A stretch of 64,000 bases of DNA, taken from assembly GCF_900102915.1 (NCBI RefSeq), contig NZ_FNGG01000001.1, positions 944,507-1,008,506 of the forward strand, written 5' to 3'. A model generated the notes under the pieces. It had not been told where the DNA came from. It saw nothing but the letters and a program-made list of their open reading frames with translations, and searched no databases. This stretch comes from Salinimicrobium catena. GTDB lineage: Bacteria; Bacteroidota; Bacteroidia; Flavobacteriales; Flavobacteriaceae. Positions 37,701 through 46,700 of this stretch are shown here, in pieces (the stretch's first letter is position 1; every line of letters starts with the position of its first letter). Position numbers and translations under genes: made by a program.

Positions 37701-38465
37701 TTCCTGATCGGTTATGTGCTTTTTGATAAGCTGGACGGGTTCGCCGAGGTAGATGTGGTGGAAAATGCCCAGGACCTTATTGAAGAAAAGATCGCTTCGG
37801 GAGCGCTTTCTGTTCCTGAAGGGATCACCTACCGTTTTACCGGAACTTATGAGAATCAGCTTAGGGCAGAGAAAACACTTTCTGTAGTGGTGCCTCTTTC
37901 CCTGATGATCATTTTCCTGATCCTATATTTCCAGTTTAGATCTGTATCCACCTCCTTAATGGTGTTTACCGGGATCGCCGTGGCTTTTGCCGGCGGTTTC
38001 CTGTTGATTTGGTTGTACGGACAGGACTGGTTCATGAATTTCAACTTCTTTGGGGAGAACCTTAGGGACCTCTTCCAGATGCATACCATTAACCTGAGTG
38101 TGGCCGTATGGGTAGGGTTCATCGCCTTGTTCGGTATCGCCACCGATGACGGGGTGGTGATGGCGACTTACCTTACCCAGTCTTTTGACCGCAACGTCAC
38201 AGAGACCAAAGAACAGGTGAGGGCAGCGGTTATCGAGGCCGGAGAGAAAAGGATAAGGCCTTGTTTGATGACCACGGCAACAACTATACTGGCATTATTG
38301 CCGGTGTTAACATCTACAGGCCGCGGAAGCGATATCATGATCCCAATGGCAATTCCAAGTTTTGGAGGAATGTTGATCGCGCTCATGACCTTGTTCGTGG
38401 TACCCGTGTTGTATAGCTGGAGAAAAGAAGCAGGATTGAAAAAGAAAATGGAAGTCGGAGATTAG
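34704..38465 (+). CDS. CusA/CzcA-type RND heavy-metal efflux pump
   Basis: The inner-membrane RND pump exports metal ions, probably Cu+/Ag+ given the neighbours, with the adaptor and TolC-like channel encoded downstream. The 1253 residues exceed the usual ~1040. Extra material includes about 100 residues with roughly four added hydrophobic segments (about 530-635) between the two RND halves. An acidic insertion lies before the conserved KLPGVTSAPKLQPIETRLVMLQTG stretch. Typical motifs are VDAIPDIGENQQIVFTKWPG near the N-terminus and GIATDDGVVMATYL in the second half. The last four codons (EVGD) and the stop lie in a repeat block that flanks the next gene. Confidence 0.92.
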   Translation: MLNKGIKFLIENKLVAAILLLLFVGWGIVTAPFNWETGVLPTDPVAVDAIPDIGENQQIVFTKWPGRSPQDIEDQITYPLTTSLLGIPGVKTIRSSSMFGFSSIYIIFEEDIEFYWSRSRILEKLNSLPSNLLPEGVNPALGPDATGLGQIFWYTLEGRDKDGNVTGGWDLHELRSIQDYYVKYALSGASGVSEVASIGGFVQEYQIDVNPELMRQYNVGLKQVVMAVKESNRDIGAQTLEINQAEYLVRGMGYVKSIEDIENAVVTSEDYTSIRIKDIARVSLGPAQRRGVLDKEGAEVVGGVVVARYGANPLEVINNVKEQIAEISGGLPSKELSDGTVSQVTIVPFYDRTELIQETLGTLNEALSLEILITILVIIVMVYNLRASVLISSLLPVAVLMVFISMKLFGVPANIVALSGIAIAIGTMVDVGVILSENILRHLDEHGVDGDGKKLPINTVVYNATSEVSGAILTAVLTTIISFIPVFTMIGAEGKLFRPLAFTKTMALTASLIVALFIIPPFAAIFFKKRTSRTTVGFGANILLIIAGLVAMVMGYFIGIVVVAYGVTGLFLLKKRITPKKANLINVIISAFAIVYLLAEYWRPLGFDRSVFMNFLFVGLIAFGLLGIFTVFRRYYTRILTWALNNKILFLSGPTVLVIVGFLIMRNTGKEFMPSLNEGSFLLMPTSLPHAGVEENTRVLQQLDMAVAGIPEIETVVGKAGRTESALDPAPLSMYENVIQYKSEYMRNEEGEPQRYRVNEDGLFILKSGKLVLNPNTDVDEDANLEEGSVKDPLKVRREQLIPDEDGEYFRNWRPEIQSPDDIWNEIVKATKLPGVTSAPKLQPIETRLVMLQTGMRAPMGIKVKGPDLKTIEAFGLKLEDILKEAEGVKDEAVFADRIVGKPYLLIDIKRDRLARYGIAIEDVQQVLEVAVGGMVISQTVEGRERYGMRVRYPRELRANPEDIKDIYVPVEGGTPVPLGELVEVKYEQGPQVIKSEDTFLIGYVLFDKLDGFAEVDVVENAQDLIEEKIASGALSVPEGITYRFTGTYENQLRAEKTLSVVVPLSLMIIFLILYFQFRSVSTSLMVFTGIAVAFAGGFLLIWLYGQDWFMNFNFFGENLRDLFQMHTINLSVAVWVGFIALFGIATDDGVVMATYLTQSFDRNVTETKEQVRAAVIEAGEKRIRPCLMTTATTILALLPVLTSTGRGSDIMIPMAIPSFGGMLIALMTLFVVPVLYSWRKEAGLKKKMEVGD

Positions 38466-38947
38466 AAGTTGGATAATTGATAGAATTAATGTTATGATAA
38501 AATCATTTAAAGATTTAGATATATATCAGGAATCATATGCTCTGGCAATGGAAATTTTTCGTGAAACCAGGCAATTTCCTAAAGAAGAAACTTTTTCGCT
38601 TACTTCTCAAATCGTTCGGGCTTCACGGTCTGTAGCAGCTAATATTTCTGAAGGATGGTCGAAAAGACAATATGAGCAAATTTTTAAACAGCAATTAGTG
38701 AATGCGTTAGGTTCCAATGGGGAAATCGAGACCTGGTTGGATTTTGCCGTTGACTGTAACTATTTGAGTAAAGAGGTGCATGGGCAATTGAGAGAAAAGA
38801 ATGAGATCGTTGGAAAGAAGATAAATCGTCTTCATCAAAACTGGAAAAACTATGGAAAATAGAGCTGTTCAAATAAAATGTAGAGGATTGAGTTCAAGAA
38901 TAGATCATTTCTTGTCCAGCTTCCAGCCTCCAACTTCTAACTTCAGG
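38451..38947 (+). mobile_element. Four-helix-bundle gene cassette flanked by inverted heptad repeats
   Basis: Both ends consist of degenerate 7-bp tandem repeats. The left end (38451-38485) reads GAAGTCG GAGATTA GAAGTTG GATAATT; the right end (38914-38947) reads TTCCAGC CTCCAAC TTCTAAC TTC. They contain a perfect 12-bp inverted repeat: TTAGAAGTTGGA at 38462-38473 and its complement at 38929-38940. Between them lies only the four-helix-bundle gene. The left block supplies the stop of the pump gene and the right block lies just before the TolC-like start. This looks like an inserted cassette; the mobility mechanism is unknown. Confidence 0.45.
38494..38862 (+). CDS. Four-helix-bundle protein (S23/IVP family)
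   Basis: The 122-residue protein belongs to the family first seen encoded in 23S rRNA intervening sequences. The recognisable parts are FKDLDIYQESYALAMEIF at the N-terminus and the RASRSVAANISEGW segment, followed by helices to the C-terminus. Such proteins form pentamers of four-helix bundles; the relative Avd binds nucleic acid in diversity-generating retroelements. No reverse transcriptase or rRNA is near. It splits the metal-efflux operon between pump and channel genes. Its cellular role is unknown. Confidence 0.9.
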   Translation: MIKSFKDLDIYQESYALAMEIFRETRQFPKEETFSLTSQIVRASRSVAANISEGWSKRQYEQIFKQQLVNALGSNGEIETWLDFAVDCNYLSKEVHGQLREKNEIVGKKINRLHQNWKNYGK

Positions 38948-38956
38948 TTTAAGTTA

Positions 38957-40159
38957 ATGATCATTCTTGGGTTGTTCTTTTCAGCAAATGGACTTTCCCA
39001 ACAATTAGAGACCTACATTCAGGAAGCAGAGCAAAATAATCCTGAGATCAGCGCTTTTGAACTGCGGTATGAACTGGCTTCTGAAAAGGTGAATGAAGTT
39101 AACACTTTACCCGATACTGAATTCAGCGCGGGGTATTTTGTGAGTGAACCAGAGACCCGGACAGGAGCTCAAAAAGCACGTTTTTCAGTAAGGCAGATGA
39201 TCCCCTGGTTTGGAACCATAACAGCCCGGGAAAATTACGCTGCTTCTATGGCCGATGCTGAGTACATTGAAATAGCGGTAGCCAAAAGAAAGCTTGCCCT
39301 TTCGGTAGCCCAATCCTATTATCGTCTGTATTCGTTGCAGGAAAGACAGGAAGTGCTGCTTGAGAATATCGAGCTGCTCGAAGTGTACCATGAACTGGCA
39401 ATAAACTCTCTTGAAGTGGGCAGTGCTTCGGCTGTAGATGTGCTTCGCCTGCAAATGAGGCAGAACGAACTGGCACAGCAAAAGCAGACTTTGGAGCAGG
39501 AATTTGATGCTGAAAGAGTGAATTTTAACAACCTTTTGAACCGTCGCGAGGATATGAACGTGATGGTTGTTGACTCTATGGCCATTCCGCAGGAAGAGGT
39601 ACTACGGGATCTAAGTATTGCCGAAGTTCATCCGGAATTATTGAAATTTGATCGCTTGTATGAATCAGTTGCCGAAGCAGAATTGCTGAACCAGAAAGAA
39701 GCGCTTCCAAAACTCGGATTTGGGATCGATTACATTCCAGTGGCCGAGCGTACAGATATGATCGTGGACGAGAGTGGAAAGGATATTTTGATGCCCATGG
39801 TATCGGTTTCTATCCCTATTTTCAACAATAAATATAAGTCGGTGTCCCGCCAAAATGAGATAAAACAGCAGGAGATCGCAGCCCAACGCGCAGAAAGGGT
39901 GAACAAGCTGGAGACCTTGCTTGCAATGGCACTCAATAACCGTGCCTCGGCGAAGATCACTGCCAATACCTTTTTGCGGAATATAGAGCAGGCTAAAGAT
40001 GCCGAGGAGATCCTGGTGAGAAGCTATGAAACCGGAACCATCGATTTTAATGATGTTCTCGATGTGCAGGAGCTGCAGCTAAAATTCCAGACCGGATTGA
40101 TAGAAGCCGTGAAAAATTATTACCAGCAAACGGCTCTGGTAAACTATTTGACGAATTAA
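38957..40159 (+). CDS. TolC/CusC-like outer-membrane efflux channel
   Basis: The 400-residue protein has a signal peptide (MIILGLFFSANGLSQ) and two OEP repeats with long coiled-coil helices (about 110-190 and 300-390). It should be the outer-membrane duct of the RND system. An ATG 35 codons upstream (38852) is in frame but encodes a stretch made of the heptad repeat, so it was rejected. It lacks a second, fully separate N-terminal extension and is shorter than E. coli TolC, as is common for metal-efflux OEPs in Bacteroidota. Confidence 0.88.
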   Translation: MIILGLFFSANGLSQQLETYIQEAEQNNPEISAFELRYELASEKVNEVNTLPDTEFSAGYFVSEPETRTGAQKARFSVRQMIPWFGTITARENYAASMADAEYIEIAVAKRKLALSVAQSYYRLYSLQERQEVLLENIELLEVYHELAINSLEVGSASAVDVLRLQMRQNELAQQKQTLEQEFDAERVNFNNLLNRREDMNVMVVDSMAIPQEEVLRDLSIAEVHPELLKFDRLYESVAEAELLNQKEALPKLGFGIDYIPVAERTDMIVDESGKDILMPMVSVSIPIFNNKYKSVSRQNEIKQQEIAAQRAERVNKLETLLAMALNNRASAKITANTFLRNIEQAKDAEEILVRSYETGTIDFNDVLDVQELQLKFQTGLIEAVKNYYQQTALVNYLTN

Positions 40160-40185
40160 AAAGTTAGATCTTAATAGACAATAAG

Positions 40186-41886
40186 ATGAAAAAAGTACTC
40201 ATTTATATAGGAATTCTTGCCGCCGGCCTGCTTCTAGGCTATTGGCTGTTCAATACTTCTGAAGGAAGTAATGAAGCTGAACATGATCATTCAGAAGAAA
40301 CTAACCAGATGTGGACCTGCTCCATGCATCCGCAGATCATGCAACCCGAACCTGGTGACTGTCCCATTTGCGGAATGGATCTGATCCCTGCCGAAGCAGG
40401 TGCAGAAGGTCTTACCGCCGATCAGTTCAAAATGACAGAAAATGCCCTGGCTTTAGCCAATATCCAGACCACCACAGTTGGAGGAGGAGAAATTGCCGGG
40501 AACAACCTGAAACTTTCAGGGAAGATCCAGGTGAACGAAGAGACCAATGCCGTGCAGGTGGCTTATTTTGCCGGAAGGATAGAGCAGCTTAATGTGAATT
40601 TCACCGGGGAACATGTGAACCGCGGACAATTGCTGGCGACCATCTATTCTCCTGAACTGGTTGCGGCCCAACAGGAGCTGCTAACTGCTGCCAGGTTAAA
40701 GGAAAGTCAACCGGCCCTTTACAAAGCGGTGAGAAATAAACTAAAGCTTTGGAAACTTTCAGATAAACAAATAGAGGCTATCGAATCCTCCGGAAGTGTT
40801 CGTGAGAACTTTCCAGTGTATGCTACTGTGGCCGGTACGGTGACCGAAAAGCTGGTGCAGGAAGGGGATTATGTAAAGCAGGGGCAACCGCTCTATAAAA
40901 TATCGAATTTGAACAGCGTTTGGGCAGTCTTTGACGCCTATGAGAACCAGATCAGGAATATTAAAGAAGGCCAGGAGATTACCATCACCACCAATGCGTA
41001 TCCGGAAAGGCAATTTAACGCTAAAGTCTCTTTTATTGATCCGGTGCTCAATACTTCCAGAAGAACGGTACTGGTAAGAGCCGATCTGGAAAACAAGAAC
41101 AATATTTTTAAACCAGGAATGTTTGTACAGGGAGAAATAGAAACAGCCGGAGTAACTGCCGAAGAAGAGGTGGTGACCATTCCTAAGTCTGCCGTGTTGT
41201 GGACCGGGGAACGTTCTTTGGTTTACATAAAACCGGTACCCACCGAACCTGTTTTTGAGATGAGGGAAGTGAAGCTGGGAAGAACCGTGGGAGATAACTA
41301 TGAGGTGCTTGAAGGCCTTCAAAATGGCGATGAGGTTGTGGTGAACGGAACCTTCACCGTAGATGCAGCGGCACAACTTCAGGGTAAGAAATCAATGATG
41401 AACTCAAGTGAAGGAATGCCTGCAGATCCAAAGGAGATGAAGATGAAGTTGCCTGAGACCTTTCAGAAGGATTTTACAACGGTATTAAGCGCATACTTTA
41501 ATTTAAAAGATGCTTTTGTAGACTCCAATGTGGAAGCTGTCAAGGCCGGGGCTTATAAGATGCTCGAAGAAGTGAATAGCCTTAAAACAGAGAATTTGGG
41601 TGCTATGGAGGTCTCTCATGTAAAAGAGATCAGACAAATGCTGCAGGCTATTTCTGAAAATGATAACCTGGAAAACCAGCGGGACCATTTCATCATCTTA
41701 TCAAAGAATATGATCGCCTTCGCATCAAACCTTGATGAGATCGAAACTCCTGTTTTTGTGCAGCATTGCCCAATGGCCAATACCAATAAAGGTGCAGACT
41801 GGCTGAGCCTTTCCGAAGAGGTAAGAAATCCCTATTATGGGGAGGCCATGTTAACCTGTGGCGAAGTGACCAAAAGAATCAAGTAA
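40186..41886 (+). CDS. CusB-like RND adaptor with metal-binding and DUF3347 domains
   Basis: The 566-residue periplasmic adaptor connects the pump to the outer-membrane channel. In order: membrane anchor (about 4-24), a His/acid patch, a heavy-metal-binding domain at 42-70 (WTCSMHPQI ... GDCPICGMDL), membrane-fusion-protein barrel-sandwich and beta-barrel domains (about 100-390), then a C-terminal DUF3347 domain (about 430-565) with HCPMA and NPYYGEAMLTCG. The added metal-binding ends suggest metal hand-over to the pump. It lies 26 bases after the channel gene. Confidence 0.92.
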   Translation: MKKVLIYIGILAAGLLLGYWLFNTSEGSNEAEHDHSEETNQMWTCSMHPQIMQPEPGDCPICGMDLIPAEAGAEGLTADQFKMTENALALANIQTTTVGGGEIAGNNLKLSGKIQVNEETNAVQVAYFAGRIEQLNVNFTGEHVNRGQLLATIYSPELVAAQQELLTAARLKESQPALYKAVRNKLKLWKLSDKQIEAIESSGSVRENFPVYATVAGTVTEKLVQEGDYVKQGQPLYKISNLNSVWAVFDAYENQIRNIKEGQEITITTNAYPERQFNAKVSFIDPVLNTSRRTVLVRADLENKNNIFKPGMFVQGEIETAGVTAEEEVVTIPKSAVLWTGERSLVYIKPVPTEPVFEMREVKLGRTVGDNYEVLEGLQNGDEVVVNGTFTVDAAAQLQGKKSMMNSSEGMPADPKEMKMKLPETFQKDFTTVLSAYFNLKDAFVDSNVEAVKAGAYKMLEEVNSLKTENLGAMEVSHVKEIRQMLQAISENDNLENQRDHFIILSKNMIAFASNLDEIETPVFVQHCPMANTNKGADWLSLSEEVRNPYYGEAMLTCGEVTKRIK

Positions 41887-41918
41887 ATCCATAACTTTAA
41901 CTATAAATAACTCAGAAC

Positions 41919-42515
41919 ATGAAAAACGCAAGATTATTATTACTGGCCTTTTTAGGAGCAATTACTTTAAACTCCTGTGGAGAGGCTAAAAAAGAGAACC
42001 AGGAAGAAGCAGATGATGCCTCTATGCCAATGCAGAATGAGATGCATATGGAAGGGGAGGAGCATGATATGACAGCCATGAGCGGTAACCTTGACGATGG
42101 CGCTCAGGGGGAAGTGGAGTTCAAGGACCAGAAAATGGCCGCTGTTTATAATCACTACATGCACATCAAGACCGCTTTAGTGAACACCGATGCTGAAGAA
42201 GCTAAGAACGGTGCTAACATGCTTAGCGAAGCCCTTCAAAATGCAGGAGGAAATGAGCAGGCCCTTAACGCAGTTCAAAAGATAGCCCAGGCTGAGGATA
42301 TCAATGGACAAAGAACGGCTTTCCAGGACCTTTCTGCGGCTATGGAGCAGATGCTTACAGGAGCCATTTCTTCAGGAGAGGTTTACAAGCAGTTCTGCCC
42401 AATGGCCTTTGAAGGAAAAGGAGCCTACTGGTTGTCTGCTTCCAAAGAAGTTCGTAATCCGTACTATGGCGATAAGATGCTTAAGTGCGGAAGCGTAAAA
42501 GACACTTTAAAATAA
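41919..42515 (+). CDS. DUF3347 lipoprotein, likely periplasmic copper-binding
   Basis: The 198-residue protein has a lipobox (LNSC, Cys20), a Met/His-rich linker (about 33-58, MPMQNEMHMEG-like), and a DUF3347 domain. That domain ends with FCPMAFEGKGAYWLSASK and NPYYGDKMLKCG, nearly the same Cys/His/Met-bearing tail as the preceding adaptor. Met- and His-rich linkers are typical of periplasmic Cu+ binders. It follows the adaptor by 32 bases in the same operon. Confidence 0.85.
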   Translation: MKNARLLLLAFLGAITLNSCGEAKKENQEEADDASMPMQNEMHMEGEEHDMTAMSGNLDDGAQGEVEFKDQKMAAVYNHYMHIKTALVNTDAEEAKNGANMLSEALQNAGGNEQALNAVQKIAQAEDINGQRTAFQDLSAAMEQMLTGAISSGEVYKQFCPMAFEGKGAYWLSASKEVRNPYYGDKMLKCGSVKDTLK

Positions 42516-42569
42516 ATTGAATGATCTGCCGGCCCCAAAAAGCAGGTCGGTAGATTTTTTAATATCTAA

Positions 42570-43148
42570 ATGATGAAACAAAGAACATTTTTGCTGTTAG
42601 CCCTTTTTGGAGCAATGACCTTTTCGGCTACCGCGCAGGTGGAGCATAAAAAAGGACATGACAGTCATACCATGCCAGCCAAAGCATCTAAAAAGAGCCT
42701 TAGCCTTCACACTATGGCTATGGCCATGGTAGGTGGAGCGCATGTACACATAGATTATTCGGCACCAAGTGTAAGGGACCGGATCATCTTTGGTGGGCTT
42801 GTGGCTTTTGACAGGGTATGGCAGGCAGGTGCTCATAATGCCACGTGGTTGAAGACCGATAAGGACCTGTTGATCGCCGGAAAAGTTTTGCCTGCAGGCA
42901 AATACGGTTTCTTCCTGATTCCCGGAAAAGAGGAATGGACAGTGATCTTTAATTCCCGCTGGGAACAACATGGAAAGGATGATTACAATGAAGCTGAAGA
43001 CGTGCTGAGGTTCACGGTAACTCCAAAAAACCTGAAAGAAGTTCAGGAACAGCTCACTTATGAAGTGAACAAAACGGGTGAACGGTCAGGTGAGATCGTT
43101 TTCTCCTGGGAAAAAAAGAAGATCACCATCCCGTTTCAGGTAAAGTAA
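42570..43148 (+). CDS. DUF2911-domain secreted protein
   Basis: The 192-residue protein has a signal peptide (about 1-22) and a His-rich N-terminal stretch (EHKKGHDSHTM). The DUF2911 domain shows DYSAPSVRDRIIFGGLV, WQAGAHNATWL and LPAGKYGFFLIPGKEEWTVIFN. The domain's function is unknown. Presence in the metal operon and the His-rich segment suggest a metal-linked periplasmic role. Its stop codon directly abuts the regulator gene. Confidence 0.85.
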   Translation: MMKQRTFLLLALFGAMTFSATAQVEHKKGHDSHTMPAKASKKSLSLHTMAMAMVGGAHVHIDYSAPSVRDRIIFGGLVAFDRVWQAGAHNATWLKTDKDLLIAGKVLPAGKYGFFLIPGKEEWTVIFNSRWEQHGKDDYNEAEDVLRFTVTPKNLKEVQEQLTYEVNKTGERSGEIVFSWEKKKITIPFQVK

Positions 43149-43709
43149 ATGAAGCTTTCGATCAAAAATATGGTTTGTAACCGCTGTATCATGATGGTGA
43201 AGTCGGAACTGGAAAAGTTCGGACTTCATCCAGATGCAGTTCGGCTTGGAGAAGCCGAGATCAGTCGCGATCTTTCTGCGGAAGAAAAGCACGATCTGGA
43301 TGCCCGTTTTCGGGAGCTGGGATTTGAGCTTCTGGATGATCGCAAAACCAGGTTGATCGAAAGTGTGAAAACCTGTATCCTTGAAAGCATCCATTATTCC
43401 GAAGAACCCCTGAAGATCACTTTTTCGGAATATCTTTCAGAAAAATTCAACCAGGACTATTCCACCCTAAGCAAGCTGTTCTCTGAAGTTCAGGGCATGA
43501 CCATTGAACAATACGTGATCACACAAAAGATCGAAAAAGTGAAGGAATTGCTGGTCTACGATGAGCTCTCGTTAAGCGAGATCGCCCTGCAGCTCAATTA
43601 TTCCAGTGTTTCACATTTGAGCAAGCAGTTCAAAAAAGTAACGGGGCTAACGCCCACCCATTTTAAGCAGGTAAAGGAGATCAAACGCATTCCTCTGGAC
43701 AAACTCTAA
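43149..43709 (+). CDS. AraC-type regulator with HMA-like CxxC N-terminus
   Basis: The 186-residue protein combines two parts. Residues 1-65 look like a small ferredoxin-fold metal domain with NMVCNRCIMMV, where Cys10 and Cys13 match GMTCxxC of HMA domains. Residues about 95-180 form an AraC helix-turn-helix pair, with SLSEIALQLNYSSVSHLSKQFKKVTG and the closing GLTPTHFKQ. It probably senses copper or a related metal directly and controls this island. It starts on the base after the DUF2911 stop. Confidence 0.85.
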   Translation: MKLSIKNMVCNRCIMMVKSELEKFGLHPDAVRLGEAEISRDLSAEEKHDLDARFRELGFELLDDRKTRLIESVKTCILESIHYSEEPLKITFSEYLSEKFNQDYSTLSKLFSEVQGMTIEQYVITQKIEKVKELLVYDELSLSEIALQLNYSSVSHLSKQFKKVTGLTPTHFKQVKEIKRIPLDKL

Positions 43710-43787
43710 ATCTTACCACAAATTTCCAGAATTGTATAACATTTCCGCTTTAAATCCTGCGAACTTTGGGATATTAAAGTAAGAGAG

Positions 43788-46700
43788 ATGAAACATACTT
43801 ATCACATAAGCGGCATGACCTGTAACGGCTGTCGTTCTCACGTAGAAAATACCCTTCAGAAGGTTTCCGGGGTTAAAAATGCTTCCGTAGACCTTCAAAA
43901 AGAAGAAGCTGTCATCGAGATGGAACAACACATTCCTACAGAAGTTCTTCAAAAGGAGCTTGAGCAGGATGGAGGGAATTACAAAATAACAGTTCTTAAA
44001 AAAGATGTTTCCGAGTCCTCTTCTTTGATGAGGCATAAGTACAAGATTAGCGGCATGACCTGTAATGGCTGTCGGTCTCATGTGGAGGAGACTCTGCGGA
44101 AGGTGGACGGAGTAAGAGCCGCTTCTGTAGATATTGAAAAAGCCGAAGCGGTCATTGAGATGGAAAAGCACATTCCTGCCGAAGTTTTTGAGCAGGAACT
44201 GCAGAAAGCAGGCGGGAATTATCACATTTCTGAAGCGGGAGGATCACTTGTTGAAAGTAAAGTATCGTCAAAAGTTCAAGAGGCTGCTCATGAAGGAGAA
44301 ATGGAACATCGCTATCAGATCAGCGGAATGACGTGCAATGGCTGTCGCTCACACGTGGAAGAAACCCTTCAAAAGGTGGACGGAGTCAAAGGCGCATCCG
44401 TAGATCTTGAAATGTCAGAAGCGATGATAAGGATGGAAAAACATATTCCGATAGGGGTTTTTGAAGATGCGCTGCAAAAGGATAGCGGCAGTTACCATAT
44501 ACATTCTGAAGGGGCTGAGGAAAAATACCAGGTCACGGGGATGACCTGCAGTGGCTGTCAGGCGCACGTGGAGGAATCTCTGAAATCAGTGAACGGTGTA
44601 AAAAAAGTTTCCGTAGATCTCAAAAAAGGAGAAGCGCTGATAACTTCAGAAAAGCCGATTCCTGTCACCACTTTTCAGGAGAGCCTTAGAGAAAGTGGGA
44701 GCACTTATAATATTTACCTTCCCGGGCAGGACATTACCGCTCCTCCTAAACCCCCGAAGCCAAAAGGCAAGGGAACGGGCACCTTTTACTGCCCCATGCA
44801 TTGCGAGGGCGATAAGACATATGATAAACCCGGAGATTGCCCCGTCTGCGGAATGGACCTGGTGGAAGAGGTGAGCCTAAAGGCCGAAAGGCAGAAATAC
44901 ACCTGCCCCATGCATCCCGAGATCGTGAGCGATGAGCCGGGAGATTGCCCCATCTGCGGCATGGACCTGGTGCCCATGGCGCCCGAAGCTACGGCTGAAG
45001 AAAAATCTTATCAAAAGCTGCTCAAAAAGTTTAAAATAGCGGTGGCCTTTACTTTGCCCATTTTTCTCATAGCCATGGGAGAAATGATTCCGGGGAATCC
45101 TATTTATGACTGGATGAGCATGGAGGCGTGGAACTGGGTGCAGTTCGGATTGTCCCTGCCGGTGGTGTTCTATGCCACCTGGATGTTCTTCGAACGGGCC
45201 TGGCGCTCGGTGCTTACCTGGAACCTGAACATGTTCACCCTGATCGGCATTGGAGCCGGAGTAGCTTGGCTTTTTAGTGTCGCCGGAATGTTATTTCCGG
45301 GGCTTTTTCCGGAGCAGTTTTTAACCCATCACGGCACCGTGCACGTTTATTTCGAGGCGGCCACGGTGATCCTTACCCTTGTACTTTTGGGGCAGCTGCT
45401 GGAAGCAAGAGCTCACAGCAGAACCAATTCGGCTATTAAGGAATTGCTGAAATTGGCGCCTAACAAAGCCATTATTGTAGAAAATGGGGAAGAGCGGGAG
45501 ATCCATACAGATGAGATCGAAGTCGGAAACATTCTTAGGGTAAAACCCGGCGATAAGGTTCCGGTAGACGGCATCATTGAAAAGGGGCAGACCAACATAG
45601 ATGAATCCATGATCACAGGGGAGCCTGTGCCTGTTGAAAAAGAGGAGGGTGATAAAGTGACCTCCGGAACCATTAACGGCAACAGGAGTTTCACCATGAA
45701 GGCCGAGAAAGTGGGGGATGAGACCCTGTTAGCGCAGATCATCAAGATGGTCAATGACGCCAGCCGCTCTCAGGCGCCTATCCAGAAGCTGGCAGACAAG
45801 ATCTCTGCCTATTTCGTACCTATCGTGGTATTGATCTCCATAATCACCTTTGTCGTGTGGGCCATCTGGGGACCTGAACCAAGTTACGTGTACGCCCTCA
45901 TCAATGCGATTGCCGTACTGATCATCGCCTGCCCCTGTGCGCTGGGTCTTGCCACGCCGATGTCTGTAATGGTAGGGGTCGGAAAAGGCGCCCAGAGCGG
46001 AGTTTTGATCAAGAACGCGCAGTCTCTGGAGCAGATGGATAAGATCGATGTTTTGATCATTGACAAGACCGGAACCATTACTGAAGGGAAACCTTCGGTA
46101 GAGAAAATCGTTTCTACAGGTGCATTTTCTGAAGATGAACTGGCGCAGATGCTGGCCTCGATCAATTCACAAAGTGAGCACCCCCTGGCTGCGGCTACGG
46201 TAAATTTTGCAAGAGAGAAGAACCTGAAATATTCCGAAGCAGAAGACTTTAACGCGGTAACCGGAAAAGGAGTTACTGGAATTTCAGGAGGGAAAAACAT
46301 TGCCATTGGTAATGAGAAGCTGATGCAGGAAGAAAATATTGAGATCTCTGAATCCCTTCAGCAACAGGTGAAAAAAGAACAGGAGCTGGGGAAAACGGTG
46401 TCTTATGTAGCTATTGATCAAAAAATAGAAGGCTTTTTCACCATAACCGACCCGATCAAGAAGACCAGCCGACAAGCCATCAAGGATCTGTTGGATGCGG
46501 GGGTTGAAGTGATCATGCTGACCGGCGACAATGAGGTGACCGCCGCGGCAGTAGCTTCAGAACTTCATCTTACCGGATTCAAGGCCGGGATGCTTCCGCA
46601 GGATAAAATGGGAGAGGTGGAAAGGCTTCAGCAACAAGGAAAGAAAGTGGCTATGGCGGGTGACGGGATCAACGACGCCCCGGCCCTGGCTAAGGCCGAT

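Noticed and set aside
38494-38862. Four-helix-bundle gene as part of a diversity-generating retroelement or rRNA insertion
   Set aside because: No reverse transcriptase, variable repeat or rRNA sequence is present nearby.
38852-38956. N-terminal extension of the TolC-like protein
   Set aside because: The extra codons are the cassette's tail and heptad repeats, and the signal peptide begins at 38957.
40759-41376. 205-codon open frame on the minus strand
   Set aside because: It is antisense to the RND adaptor, has no recognisable motif and no promoter, and the plus-strand protein is clear.
43788-44780. HMA-coding repeats considered as a CRISPR-like or non-coding tandem array
   Set aside because: The repeats are in frame, encode complete HMA domains and differ at synonymous positions, so they are protein domain duplications.
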